From assembly GCA_965212085.1 (NCBI GenBank), contig OZ243042.1, positions 806,001-870,000 of the forward strand: 64,000 bases of DNA. Reading direction: 5' to 3'. This document shows positions 17,508 through 26,397 of the stretch, piece after piece. The notes under the pieces are model-generated. The model did no database searches, was not told the DNA's origin, and saw only the letters and a program-made list of their open reading frames with translations. A program made the position numbers and the translations under genes. Numbering within the stretch: the stretch's first letter is position 1; each line of letters begins with the position of its first letter. Source of the stretch: JAHRAW01 sp965212085 (GTDB lineage: Bacteria > Pseudomonadota > Gammaproteobacteria > Arenicellales > Poriferihabitantaceae).

Positions 17508-20500
17508 CTACTGATCAATCTCCCCCATCTTCCCAATCGTAAAAGCAATCGCGTTGGCAGCTTTTTGGATGGTTTCGGTTTCCGGCAGGGTCAGGGTTCG
17601 GCCTTTGCGGGATTTTAGGTATTTGTCGAGGGGGTGGTAGCCGCCGATTTGGAAGTTGAAGACTTGCGGCGGAATGGGGGCGAAGTGTTCGTCTTTGTTG
17701 AAATACAGGCGTTCGGTTTTTGGGTCGTAGTGGATTTTTTCTACGGCGTGGGACGTGCCGGTGCCGGCGTGTTTTGCTAACTCGCCGGTGTGGTTATTGC
17801 GTAACAGATGGGCGGCGATGAGTTGTTCGCCGATGGCGGCGAGGCGTTTGAATTCGTCGTTTTGTTCGGGGAAAGGGATGCGCGGAAAATCCGTGCGCAG
17901 GAAGTCGGCGTAACGCTTGCGGTAGTCGGGGGAGTGCAGGATTGCGTAGATGCAGCCGAGGATGGCTTCGGGGGTGTGTGCGGTGCCGTAGCGGTTGTTA
18001 ATCCAGCGGCGGAATTCTGGTTTCAGGTTTTCGTGGCGGACAATTTGCTCTCGGCTACCGGTTGCGTCAATTACAATGTCGTAACGGTAAAGGGGGAAAA
18101 GGTAGGTTCTTGTTTTTGGTGATACGCTGATGTGCGTGGCGATTGAATCTGTTACCAGCGCGTGCGCCCAACCTATTTGTAATTCCTCTCTTTTATTGGT
18201 TAGTAATCCAAGATTTTCACCTAGCAACATATGGCGCATTGCTTCGGCGGCGGGTCGAACTATCGTTTCACCACCATAATAACACCAGCGAGAATCAAAG
18301 GGGCGATATAGGCACGGCTTAAGAAATTCATCAAAAGAATGACTTTCCATAAGCGATTTACGTGCGGATTCCAACTTCCAGCCGGCCGTATCCTTGAGAT
18401 TATAAATGTCACGCAGATATTCTGTGCTAATCTTGGTATCAATCAGTTGATGAACTCGCTTTTTTATTTTCTTGGCTTCAAAATCAAAAGCAAAACGGTC
18501 GTGGTGAGATGTAAGACCATTTCTATACGTGTTAAAAATTTCTGGAACGGAAACATATTTTTCGTATTCTTTGGCGATTTTTTCGTCTCGGGAAACAAAA
18601 AGATAAAATGGCGGAGCGGGTTTTATTTTTTTCCATTGCACGGTTTCTATGTCGCTTTCCAAACAAGTAGCATACTTGTCTTCACGTTTACCGTATAAAT
18701 CGGCGCGAAAAACTTTTTTACAGGTACCTGGATTTTTCACCAATATACTAATCGCCACACCTTGGCGAATATCAAATACGTTTTCGTCTTTTCCGCCATC
18801 CGGCGCGGTCTCTTTTTTGTTGGAATTGCCATGCATGTCCAAAAAATAAAGCGCATCAAAAGTATCGAGAAGGCTTTTTCGCATACCGCGAAAAGTCGGA
18901 TTCTCTAAAAAACCGTGATTCGTAATGATAGCGACGATACCGCGCTCCACTTTTTCCATTTTCCACTGCGCGAAGCGAATAAACTTCACATAGTCATCTG
19001 ATAGTGTTTGTTTTCTTTCATTCAACGGCTTACCATCAAGAAATTTATAGTCATCAATCAAATTTCTAATCCACTCACCTTTATTTTGCGATGCAACGGA
19101 ATACGGCGGATTACCTGTAATAACCAACACCGGCGAATCCTTTACTTGCTGCGCCCGGTTCGCCTCCTCCGCCAGTTTGGGCATCATCGGCAACTCAACC
19201 TGCTTGCCGATTTGTTCCAGCGTGTTGGTCAGAAAAACATTGATGCGCTCGCCTTGTTTTAGCGGCACATCATTGTCCGCGAGAAACTGCGACAGTTTCA
19301 GATGAGCAATCGCGTAGGGCGCCATCAACAACTCAAAGCCGTAGAAATTTTTCAGAATGTGTTCGTGCACGAGCATGTCGCGCCGCGCCGGTGATGCGTC
19401 CGCCAGCACGGTGCGCATCATCTCCAGCATGAAAGTTCCGGTGCCGGCGGCGAAGTCCAGCGCGGTTACGGCGCCGGTTTCGGCAAGGCCGTTGGGCAAA
19501 CCGAAGTCGCGGCGCAACAGATCGTCCACTGCGCGCACGATGAACTTGACCACCGGCGGCGGGGTGTAATAGACGCCGCGCCGTTCGCGCAGTTTGGCAT
19601 CGTAGGCGGCGAGGAAGTTTTCGTAGAAATAGAGGTAGGGGTCGCCGGCGTCTTCAAAACCCTTGCCGCCGTTGCGGTAGGACATTGATTCGGACACCGC
19701 CGCTGCGTCCATGGTGTTGACCGTTGCCAGTATGTCGTCCACCACCCAGGCGATGTCTTGGTATTCGGAGTTGTCCAGTCCCTGTACAAAGATGGTGATT
19801 TCGCGGATGACGGCGAAGTTGGCGGGGACGTGGCGGTTGATGGTGTACAGGTTGAGTTTGACCCCGGCGGGGGCTTTGAGTTTGGCCAGCAACAGGCTGT
19901 ACACCAGGGTTTGCGCGAAGGCGTCGGCGAACCTGGCGAAGCTGAGTTCGGTGTCCAGGGCGGTGCGAAAGGCCGCCAGCAAACCGTGCAGTTGTGATTG
20001 CGCCGGGTCGTCGTTGGCGTGGGTTTCAAGCCCTTCGCGCAATATCGCGCAACGCCTCGCCAGCGCCGCCGCCAGCCGTTGGGCGTCGCCGATTTTCTCG
20101 GCTTCGGCTTCCATAAAAACGCGCAGCAGTTTGGAAAATTTGTCTTTGGTTTGCTTGGCGGGTTTTTCGGTCAGCGTAACGTCTGCGATGCGCTTCCCGT
20201 CGCGCAGTAACAACCAACGCCATGAGTCCGTGAGTACGATGTTGCCGGACAGGGCGCGGTATTTTTCCAGTTGCGCTTTGGTGGTCAGTTTTTGCAGGTT
20301 GTCGCCGGGGGTTTTGCATTCCACGTAGCCGATGACGCCGCCGCCTTTTGCGCTGAGGCGAAAATCGGGCGCGCCGCTGTTTTTGGCGCGGCCCGGTTCC
20401 TGCAATACATCGGCGGCAACGCCAAACTCCTTGGCCGCCGCTTGCAGCATATTTTCAATGTCGGTGCGGTAGGAAAATTCGGTGGCGCCGCCGCCCGTGG

Positions 20501-20543
20501 CGGTGCCGGCGATGCCCGTGGTATAGGTTGCTATCCAGTGCAT
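17508..20543 (-). CDS. Type ISP/IIG-like restriction-modification enzyme (nuclease + N6-adenine methylase + TRD)
   Basis: It is a single chain of about 1011 residues. A PD-(D/E)xK nuclease lies at the N-terminus (PDF ... GYVECKTPG; Asp60, Glu75, Lys77). A gamma-type methylase core follows, with motif I DFAAGTGTF (about 364) and motif IV NPPY (about 480). Then comes a recognition region, and the C-terminus resembles the type ISP tail (YADFLRTDFPRIPFP). No helicase domain is seen. I use the ATG at 20543, 28 bases after queA, with GGGAGG upstream; the frame extends to 20630 inside queA. About 18110-19130 is clearly AT-richer than both ends of the gene. It should cut unmodified foreign DNA and protect self. 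Confidence 0.85.
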   Translation of the reverse strand: MHWIATYTTGIAGTATGGGATEFSYRTDIENMLQAAAKEFGVAADVLQEPGRAKNSGAPDFRLSAKGGGVIGYVECKTPGDNLQKLTTKAQLEKYRALSGNIVLTDSWRWLLLRDGKRIADVTLTEKPAKQTKDKFSKLLRVFMEAEAEKIGDAQRLAAALARRCAILREGLETHANDDPAQSQLHGLLAAFRTALDTELSFARFADAFAQTLVYSLLLAKLKAPAGVKLNLYTINRHVPANFAVIREITIFVQGLDNSEYQDIAWVVDDILATVNTMDAAAVSESMSYRNGGKGFEDAGDPYLYFYENFLAAYDAKLRERRGVYYTPPPVVKFIVRAVDDLLRRDFGLPNGLAETGAVTALDFAAGTGTFMLEMMRTVLADASPARRDMLVHEHILKNFYGFELLMAPYAIAHLKLSQFLADNDVPLKQGERINVFLTNTLEQIGKQVELPMMPKLAEEANRAQQVKDSPVLVITGNPPYSVASQNKGEWIRNLIDDYKFLDGKPLNERKQTLSDDYVKFIRFAQWKMEKVERGIVAIITNHGFLENPTFRGMRKSLLDTFDALYFLDMHGNSNKKETAPDGGKDENVFDIRQGVAISILVKNPGTCKKVFRADLYGKREDKYATCLESDIETVQWKKIKPAPPFYLFVSRDEKIAKEYEKYVSVPEIFNTYRNGLTSHHDRFAFDFEAKKIKKRVHQLIDTKISTEYLRDIYNLKDTAGWKLESARKSLMESHSFDEFLKPCLYRPFDSRWCYYGGETIVRPAAEAMRHMLLGENLGLLTNKREELQIGWAHALVTDSIATHISVSPKTRTYLFPLYRYDIVIDATGSREQIVRHENLKPEFRRWINNRYGTAHTPEAILGCIYAILHSPDYRKRYADFLRTDFPRIPFPEQNDEFKRLAAIGEQLIAAHLLRNNHTGELAKHAGTGTSHAVEKIHYDPKTERLYFNKDEHFAPIPPQVFNFQIGGYHPLDKYLKSRKGRTLTLPETETIQKAANAIAFTIGKMGEIDQ

Positions 20544-20571
20544 GGCGTGAATTATAGCCTCCCTGCGGGCG

Positions 20572-21642
20572 TCAATCGGCGCGGATGTTGCCGTTGCCGA
20601 TTCCGCGCTCCACGAACATCGCGTCTCCATAACTGTAGAAGCGAAAGTCGCGGGCGATGGCGTGGCGGTAGGCTTGCATGATTTTCTCGTAACCGGCGAA
20701 GGCGCATACCATCATCAGCAGGGTTGAGCGGGGCAGGTGGAAGTTGGTGATCAGGGCGTCTACGGCGCGGAAGCGGTAGCCGGGCAGGATGAATAGTTCG
20801 GTGTCTCCGGAAAATGGCTGCAGTTGGCCGGACGCCGGCTGCGCGGCGCTTTCGAGGGCGCGGACCACGGTGGTGCCGACCGCGATGATGCGCCCGCCAC
20901 GGGATTTTGCGCGGTTGATTTGTTCGCACGCCGGCTGGCTGACTTCGATCCATTCGCGGTGCATGGCGTGGGCGGCGGGGGATTCGGTGCGCACCGGCTG
21001 GAAGGTGCCGGCGCCCACGTGCAGGGTGATCGTTACCCAGTGGATTCCGGCGCGGCGCAGCGCATTGATGAGGGGTTGGTCAAAGTGCAGCCCGGCGGTG
21101 GGCGCCGCCACCGCGCCGGTGACGCTGGCGTACACGGTCTGGTAACGCTCGGAATCCTCGGCCACCGCCGCGCGCTCAAGGTAGGGCGGCAGGGGTATGG
21201 CGCCGTGGGACTGAAACAAGGCCGCCGGGCCGCAGTCGCCGTCACATTCGATGACAAAAAACCCGGCGCGGCGTTCGCGCACCCGCAGTTTCGCCGCGCC
21301 GGCCAGCAGGGTTTGGGGCGGCCGTATCGGCTTGTTGGCGCGCAGCTGCACGAGCGCGGTGTTGGCGTCGAGGACTCGTTCCAGCAGGATTTCGACCTTG
21401 CCGCCGCCGGGTTTGCGCGCGAACAGCCGCGCCGGGATCACGCGGGTATTGTTGGCCACCAGCACGTCGCCGGGGCGCAGCAAAGCGCCGATTTCACCGA
21501 ACCGCAACATCGTTGCCGCCGCCGGGGCTTGCGGGGCGCGGTCCGGCGGCACCACCAGCAGCCGGCTGGCGGTGCGCTCGGCGGCCGGGAATCGGGCGAT
21601 CTGCGCGGACGGCAGTTGGTAGTCAAACAGGGCGGTTTGCAT
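20572..21642 (-). CDS. queA: S-adenosylmethionine:tRNA ribosyltransferase-isomerase
   Basis: It transfers and rearranges the ribose of SAM onto preQ1 at tRNA position 34, the step after Tgt. Full length (356 residues), with DYQLPSAQIARFPA at the N-terminus, LLVVPPDR, ANNTRVIPARLFA, GLHFDQPLI, THWVTLHVG-like VTITLHVGAGTF and NFHLPRSTLLMMVCAF. The next gene on the strand is the restriction-modification enzyme instead of tgt. Confidence 0.97.
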   Translation of the reverse strand: MQTALFDYQLPSAQIARFPAAERTASRLLVVPPDRAPQAPAAATMLRFGEIGALLRPGDVLVANNTRVIPARLFARKPGGGKVEILLERVLDANTALVQLRANKPIRPPQTLLAGAAKLRVRERRAGFFVIECDGDCGPAALFQSHGAIPLPPYLERAAVAEDSERYQTVYASVTGAVAAPTAGLHFDQPLINALRRAGIHWVTITLHVGAGTFQPVRTESPAAHAMHREWIEVSQPACEQINRAKSRGGRIIAVGTTVVRALESAAQPASGQLQPFSGDTELFILPGYRFRAVDALITNFHLPRSTLLMMVCAFAGYEKIMQAYRHAIARDFRFYSYGDAMFVERGIGNGNIRAD

Positions 21643-21813
21643 GGGTGCGGGGCGGGGTTCGGGATGGGTTTCGGAATTGTTCGGGATGGCGCAAAAGGCG
21701 CAATTCTATGCAATTTCGCCCCGGACTGCCGGGGATTGCCGGATTTCGGGGCGGCGCATGGGGGCGCGCGGCGGTTGCATCCCGGCGCAAAACTGTTTAT
21801 CGTTACCGACTGC

Positions 21814-21900
21814 GCCGGGGTGGCGGAATTGGTAGACGCGCCAGATTCAAAATCTGGTTGGGGAAACCCAGTGTCGGTTCGAGTCCGACCCTCGGTACCA
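21814..21900 (+). tRNA. tRNA-Leu (anticodon CAA)
   Basis: This is an 87-nt class II tRNA: acceptor GCCGGGG/CCTCGGT with two G-U pairs, D-arm identical to the other tRNA-Leu, anticodon stem CCAGA/TCTGG around TTCAAAA (anticodon CAA), long variable arm, T-loop GTTCGAGTCC and encoded CCA. It reads UUG. Confidence 0.97.
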
Positions 21901-22012
21901 TCGTGACTGCGGTCGCGGTTCAAAAAACGGGCGGTTGCAAAACCCCGAAAATCAATGACGAGGCCGGCATCCACCCGTACAATCAACCATCGGTAAAACC
22001 AGCGAGATACCA

Positions 22013-22507
22013 ATGAATCAACCGACCAACTCAGGCGGCAACCACGGCAGCGGCAACCACGGCAGCGGCAACCACGACAAGCGCGGGAGCACGGCCACCA
22101 TCGGCGCCTCCGTAAAAATCAGCGGCGACATCAGCGGCAAGGAAGACCTGCTCATCAACGGCAACGTGGAGGGCACCATAGACTTCCGCGAAAATGACGT
22201 GGTGATCGGCGAAAAAGGCCACGTCAACGCCAGCGTGATCGCCAAAAACATCTGCGTTGAGGGCGAAATCAAGGGCGAGTTGCGCGGCGGCGAGCAGATC
22301 ACCATCAAGCCTTCCGGGCAGGTGATCGGCGACATTCGTGCACCGCGAGTGATTTTGAACGACGGCTGCCAGTTCAAGGGCTCCGTGGACATGGAAGAGA
22401 AGCCGGTGACGACCACCGCCGACGCCCGCGGCGCGGCGGCAAAACTGGCCGGCGCCAAACCGCTGGGACACACCGCCACGGACAACATTATTCCGCGCAA
22501 ACTGTAA
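22013..22507 (+). CDS. Bactofilin (polymer-forming cytoskeletal protein)
   Basis: Bactofilins self-assemble into filaments that organise cell-shape or envelope machinery at the inner membrane. The right-handed beta-helix core is visible as short repeats with small and Gly residues at turns (VKISGDISGKEDLLINGNVE, GEIKGELRGG, GQVIGDIRAPRVIL), about residues 30-125. Both ends are disordered; the N-terminus has a 15-base tandem repeat giving GNHGSGNHGSGNH. 164 residues is typical. It stands alone between tRNA-Leu and a repeat element. Confidence 0.93.
   Translation: MNQPTNSGGNHGSGNHGSGNHDKRGSTATIGASVKISGDISGKEDLLINGNVEGTIDFRENDVVIGEKGHVNASVIAKNICVEGEIKGELRGGEQITIKPSGQVIGDIRAPRVILNDGCQFKGSVDMEEKPVTTTADARGAAAKLAGAKPLGHTATDNIIPRKL
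22037..22075 (+). repeat. 15-bp in-frame tandem repeat in the bactofilin N-terminus
   Basis: GGCAACCACGGCAGC occurs at 22037-22051 and 22052-22066, with a partial third copy to 22075. Copy-number change would alter only the length of the disordered N-terminal tail. Confidence 0.8.
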
Positions 22508-22527
22508 GGGCGGAGGCGCGGGGCGGC

Positions 22528-22589
22528 GGTTGCGCGTGACGCGCATGCGGGGGCGCGAGGCGGGGTTGCGCGTGACGCGCATGCGGGGG
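22528..22589 (+). repeat. Two direct copies of a GC-rich palindromic module
   Basis: TTGCGCGTGACGCGCATGCG is repeated with a 36-base period (22528-22553 and 22564-22589). The core GCGCGTGACGCGC is nearly self-complementary and also flanks the double-hairpin repeats at 46780-46880, 49300-49320 and 51166-51180. Confidence 0.7.
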
Positions 22590-22590
22590 G

Positions 22591-23157
22591 GTGTATAGGT
22601 TCACTAATTCGCTGACAAATTTCATTCTACGCCAGTGTCCGTTGCCGCGTCAGCGGCTTACGGACACTTGGCGCTCTCGGGAATCCAGTGTTCAGGCGAC
22701 GGTGTTAGCCGATACCTGACCGGCTTACCCGCCGGACTGGATTCCCGATACGATGAAAAATATGGTCGCTACGCTCCCTATTTTTCTATCGTTCGGGAAT
22801 GACACCGAGGGTGATTTGTTTTTTCGCGGGGATGACACCGAAGGCAATTTGCACTTTGCGGATATGACCCCGAGAACGTGGCAACAACCCTGTCGTCATT
22901 CCCGAGCGTTAGTGTCCGTTGCCGCGTAGCGGCTTACGGACACTTGGCGCTCTCGGGAATCCAGTGTTCAGGCGACGGTGTTAGCCGATACCTGACCGGC
23001 TTACCCGCCGGACTGGATTCCCGATACGATGAAAAATATGGTCGCTATCGCTCCCTATTTTTCTATCGTTCGGGAATGACGGCGAGGGGGATTTTCTATC
23101 GTTCAGGAATGACGGGGAGTTTTTCATTCTGTCAGTGAATTAGTGAACTTTTACAAT
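22591..23157. mobile_element. MITE-like element with about 28-bp terminal inverted repeats (copy 2)
   Basis: Left end 22591-22620 (GTGTATAGGTTCACTAATTC...) is inverted at 23129-23157 (CTGTCAGTGAATTAGTGAAC...). The inside holds a direct duplication with a 276-base period: the AGTGTCCGT/ACGGACACT hairpin module (22631-22688; 22895-22963) and the ATTCCCGATACGATGA...TTCGGGAATGAC module (22741-22803; 23016-23080). No transposase. The right end overlaps the last codon and stop of rplQ. It fills the gap 22508-23150. Confidence 0.78.
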
Positions 23158-23570
23158 TCCTGCGTCGTTTCTTCCGCCGTTTCTTCCCCGGCTTCTTCGC
23201 TATCCGCGCCGATCTCGCGGCCTACGAGTTGCACGTAGGCCATGGGCGCGTTGTCGCCGGGGCGGTGGCCGCATTTCAGGATTCTGAGGTAGCCGCCGGG
23301 GCGGTCGGCGAAGTGGGGGCCGAGGTCGTCGAAGAGTTTGCCGACGATTTCGCGTTCGCCGAGGCGCGCGAAGGCGGCGCGGCGGTTGGCTACGCTGGCG
23401 GTTTTGGCGAGGGTGATCAGGGGTTCGGCGACCCGCCGCAACTCTTTTGCTTTGGGCAGCGTGGTCTTGATCTGCTCGTGGCGAAACAATGACGCCGCCA
23501 TGTTGCCAAACATGGCTTTGCGGTGGGCGGCGGTGCGGTTCAGGCGGCGCCCGGCTTTTTTATGGCGCAT
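23151..23570 (-). CDS. rplQ: 50S ribosomal protein L17
   Basis: MRHKKAGRRLNRTAAHRKAMFGNMA is split here as the start MRHKKAGRRLNRT followed by AAHRKAMFGNMA, the L17 signature. The start at 23570 is 4 bases from the rpoA stop. The C-terminus is extended by a Glu/Thr-rich tail (EEAGEETAEETTQEL), and its last codon and TAA lie inside the inverted repeat of the adjoining element. It is the last gene of the alpha operon. Confidence 0.97.
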   Translation of the reverse strand: MRHKKAGRRLNRTAAHRKAMFGNMAASLFRHEQIKTTLPKAKELRRVAEPLITLAKTASVANRRAAFARLGEREIVGKLFDDLGPHFADRPGGYLRILKCGHRPGDNAPMAYVQLVGREIGADSEEAGEETAEETTQEL

Positions 23571-23574
23571 GATT

Positions 23575-24594
23575 TTAGAGGCCCATTCCCATGCCAAAGC
23601 CGGGGTCGTCGTTCTTTACCAGCGACGCCGGCGGCCAGTTTTCGAGTTTGACCCCCAGCGACAAATCGCGCTGGGCCAGCACGTCCTTGATTTCGGTCAG
23701 CGACTTTTTGCCGAGGTTGGGGGTTTTCAGCAGTTCGGTTTCGGTGTGCTGCACGAGGTCGCCGATGTAGTAAATGCTCTCGGCCTTGAGGCAGTTGGCC
23801 GAGCGCACCGTGAGTTCCAGGTCATCCACGGGCTTTAGCAGCACCGGGTCAATTTCCGGTTCTTCCTCAACCTGGTTCTGCACCATGGATTCCTCGAGGT
23901 TGACGAACACCGAGATCTGGTCGTGGAGTATGGTCGCCGCCCGGCGCACCGAGGTCTCCGGGTCTATGGCGCCGTTGGATTCGATCTCGATGATCAAGCG
24001 GTCGAGGTCGGTGCGCTGCTCGACCCGCGCGTCTTCCACCGAATAGGAAATCCGGTTGATGGGGCTGAACGACGCGTCCAGATGAATCACCCCCACCGCG
24101 CGCGTCTCGTCGGCGTCTCGCAGGCGGCTTTCGGCGGTCTCGTACCCGCGGCCACGGCGCACGGTGAACTCCATATCGAGTTTGGCGGCCTTGGACAAGG
24201 TGGCGATGTGATGATCGGGATTGACCACGTCAACGTCGTCGATGAGGTCAATGTCGGCGGCGCGCACCACCCCCGGCCCTTTCTTTTTCAGGGTCAGCAC
24301 CGCTTCGTTGCGGGTGTGCATGACCAGCGCCAGGCTCTTCAGGTTGAGGAGGATGTCAATGACGTCCTCCTGCACGCCTTCGAGGGCGGAGTATTCGTGG
24401 AGGACGCCCTCGATGCGGACGTCGGTAATCGCGCAGCCGGGCATGGACGACAGCAGGATGCGGCGCAGCGCGTTGCCGAGCGTGTACCCGAAGCCCCGTT
24501 CCAGGGGTTCGATGGTTATGCGGGAATGCTTATCGTCTATGCTCTTTGCTTCCACCAGGCGCGGCCTGAGAAATTCGACAGTGGGGTCCTGCAT
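23575..24594 (-). CDS. rpoA: DNA-directed RNA polymerase alpha subunit
   Basis: The N-terminal assembly domain contains ERGFGYTLGNALRRILLSSM (about 31-50). The C-terminal domain that contacts UP elements and activators contains DDLELTVRSANCLKAE (about 250-265) and TPNLGKKSLTEIKDVLAQR. Full length at 339 residues. AGGA precedes the ATG. It lies between rpsD and rplQ, the standard alpha-operon order. Confidence 0.98.
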   Translation of the reverse strand: MQDPTVEFLRPRLVEAKSIDDKHSRITIEPLERGFGYTLGNALRRILLSSMPGCAITDVRIEGVLHEYSALEGVQEDVIDILLNLKSLALVMHTRNEAVLTLKKKGPGVVRAADIDLIDDVDVVNPDHHIATLSKAAKLDMEFTVRRGRGYETAESRLRDADETRAVGVIHLDASFSPINRISYSVEDARVEQRTDLDRLIIEIESNGAIDPETSVRRAATILHDQISVFVNLEESMVQNQVEEEPEIDPVLLKPVDDLELTVRSANCLKAESIYYIGDLVQHTETELLKTPNLGKKSLTEIKDVLAQRDLSLGVKLENWPPASLVKNDDPGFGMGMGL

Positions 24595-24637
24595 CTGGGT
24601 TCCTCGGTATGCGAAAAAAAATAAAATAGGGTGCGAA

Positions 24638-25261
24638 CTACTTTGAGTAGAGCGCGACCACCAGGGCTTCGTTGATGTCCGGCGAAAGATCGGCGCGTTC
24701 GGGCAGCGAGCGGAACTGGCCCTTGACCGCTTTCAGATCCACGTCAACCCACGACACGAAGCCGACCTGCTCGCCGATTTCCAGGGCCGACTTGATGCGC
24801 AGCTGCTTTTTGCTCTTCTCGACGATTTCGATTTCGTCGCCGGGCTTGACCCGGTAGGAAGCGACGTTGACCTTGCGGCCGTTGACCATCACCGATTTAT
24901 GACTCACCAGCTGGCGCGACTCGGCGCGGGTTACGCCGAAGCCCATGCGATAGACCACGTTGTCGAGCCGCGTTTCCAGGAGTTGCAGCAGATTGAGGCC
25001 GGTGGAGCCGGAAATGCGCGCGGCTTCCTTGTAGTAACCGCGAAACTGTTTTTCCAGCACCCCGTATATGCGGCGCAGTTTCTGTTTTTCGCGCAGCTGC
25101 ACGCCATACACCGTGGTGCGCTGGCGGCGGCCGCCGGGCTTGACCCCCGGCGCACGGTCGAACTTGCACTTGGTGTCGATGTTGCGGGCCGGGCTTTTGA
25201 GGAACAGGTCGGTTCCTTCGCGGCGCGCCAGTTTGCAGGTCGGGCCTGTATATCTTGCCAT
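24638..25261 (-). CDS. rpsD: 30S ribosomal protein S4
   Basis: This primary 16S rRNA-binding protein usually also represses the alpha operon. The start is MARYTGPTCKLARREG; the S4 domain is at LETRLDNVVYRMGFG and SHKSVMVNGRKVNVASYRV. 207 residues, normal. Between rpsK and rpoA. Confidence 0.98.
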   Translation of the reverse strand: MARYTGPTCKLARREGTDLFLKSPARNIDTKCKFDRAPGVKPGGRRQRTTVYGVQLREKQKLRRIYGVLEKQFRGYYKEAARISGSTGLNLLQLLETRLDNVVYRMGFGVTRAESRQLVSHKSVMVNGRKVNVASYRVKPGDEIEIVEKSKKQLRIKSALEIGEQVGFVSWVDVDLKAVKGQFRSLPERADLSPDINEALVVALYSK

Positions 25262-25299
25262 TATCTTACCTTTGGTTGCCTTTGGTTGCCTTCGCAGCG

Positions 25300-25698
25300 T
25301 TACACGCGGCGGCGCTTGGGCGGGCGGCAGCCGTTATGGGGAATCGGGGTGATGTCGGAAATGGAATGGATCTCAAACCCCAGGGCGTTGAGCGAACGCA
25401 CCGCCGACTCGCGCCCCGGCCCCGGCCCCTTGATCTTGACCTCAAGTTGCTTGACGCCGATTTCCTGGGCGCGCTTGCCGCAGCTCTCGGCGGCCATCTG
25501 CGCGGCGAACGGCGTGCTCTTCCGCGAGCCCTTGAACCCGGAGTTGCCCGCCGAGGCCCAGCACAAGGTGTCGCCGTGGCGGTCCGAGATGGTGATGATG
25601 GTGTTGTTGAAGGTGGCGTGGATGTGCGCGACCCCTTCGGTCACGTTTTTCCGGACCCTGGCCTTGGTCCTGGTCTTGCCGGGTGTGCCTTTTGCCAT
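25300..25698 (-). CDS. rpsK: 30S ribosomal protein S11
   Basis: S11 lines the platform near the mRNA exit. HIHATFNNTIITISDRHGD, SAGNSGFKGSRKSTPFAAQ and the basic C-terminus PHNGCRPPKRRRV are diagnostic. 132 residues. Between rpsM and rpsD. Confidence 0.98.
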   Translation of the reverse strand: MAKGTPGKTRTKARVRKNVTEGVAHIHATFNNTIITISDRHGDTLCWASAGNSGFKGSRKSTPFAAQMAAESCGKRAQEIGVKQLEVKIKGPGPGRESAVRSLNALGFEIHSISDITPIPHNGCRPPKRRRV

Positions 25699-25750
25699 GA
25701 TGAATCGTTGCCTTTTAGTCTTGGTCTGGTTGATTGGTGGTTCGCGCCGA

Positions 25751-26107
25751 TTATTTTTTCACGGCGCGGCGCGGGCCCTTGCGGGTGCGCGCGTTGGTTT
25801 TGGTGCGTTGTCCGTTGACCGGCAGCCCGCGGCGGTGCCGCAGCCCGCGGTAAGCGCCGAGGTCCATGAGGCGCTTGATGTTCATGGACACGGCGCGGCG
25901 CAAATCCCCCTCGACTTCGTGGCGGGAGATTTCGGCGCGCAACTTCTCCGCCTGGGCTTCGTTCAGGTCCTGAACCCTGGTGGCGAAATCAACCCCGGCG
26001 GCGGCGCAGATCTTGCGCGCGGTGGGCCGGCCAATGCCGTAAATTACGGTCAGGCCGATCTCGATGTGCTTGTGGTTGGGCAGGTTTATGCCGGCGATTC
26101 GTGCCAC
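25751..26107 (-). CDS. rpsM: 30S ribosomal protein S13
   Basis: I choose the GTG at 26107 (product VARIAGINLPNHKHIEIGL, 118 aa) because the S13 family begins there and GGAG lies 8 nt upstream. The frame stays open to 26221 through a low-complexity QN/DQN-rich stretch that is probably not translated. Signatures: YGIGRPTARKI, DLGAYRGLRHRRGLPVNGQ and a basic tail that contacts tRNA. Confidence 0.96.
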   Translation of the reverse strand: MARIAGINLPNHKHIEIGLTVIYGIGRPTARKICAAAGVDFATRVQDLNEAQAEKLRAEISRHEVEGDLRRAVSMNIKRLMDLGAYRGLRHRRGLPVNGQRTKTNARTRKGPRRAVKK

Positions 26108-26253
26108 GTTCTGGTCTCCGCTTTGATTTGCATTCTGGTCTGTGTTCTGGTCTGCATTTTGCTCTTTTGCTCTGGTTGTTCGGTGGATTGCGGGGTTTTC
26201 AAAGGCGCCGGATTCTAGCAAAAACCGCCGCCGCCTTCAATGCCCGCGCGCCA

Positions 26254-26367
26254 TCAGCCCTGGCGTTGCTTGTGCCTCGGGTCGTTGCAAATCACCCGCA
26301 CCACGCGGTTGCGGCGGATGATCTTGCAGTTTCTGCACATTTTCTTTACCGATGCTCGTACTTTCAT
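26254..26367 (-). CDS. rpmJ: 50S ribosomal protein L36
   Basis: A 37-residue protein: MKVRASVKKMCRNCKIIRRN..., ending DPRHKQRQG. The CxxC ... C ... H zinc set is intact, so this is the zinc-binding form. It lies between secY and rpsM as in other gammaproteobacteria. Confidence 0.97.
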   Translation of the reverse strand: MKVRASVKKMCRNCKIIRRNRVVRVICNDPRHKQRQG

Positions 26368-26397
26368 TGGACTGCCTCGCGATTCTCAAAGCCGCCG

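Noticed and set aside
20544..20630. Upstream extension of the restriction enzyme into queA
   Set aside because: The ATG at 20543 has GGGAGG upstream and lies just after the queA stop; the extension shows no conserved sequence.
26108..26221. QN-rich N-terminal extension of S13
   Set aside because: The family start is the GTG at 26107 with GGAG at good spacing; the upstream stretch is short repeated DNA without a ribosome site.
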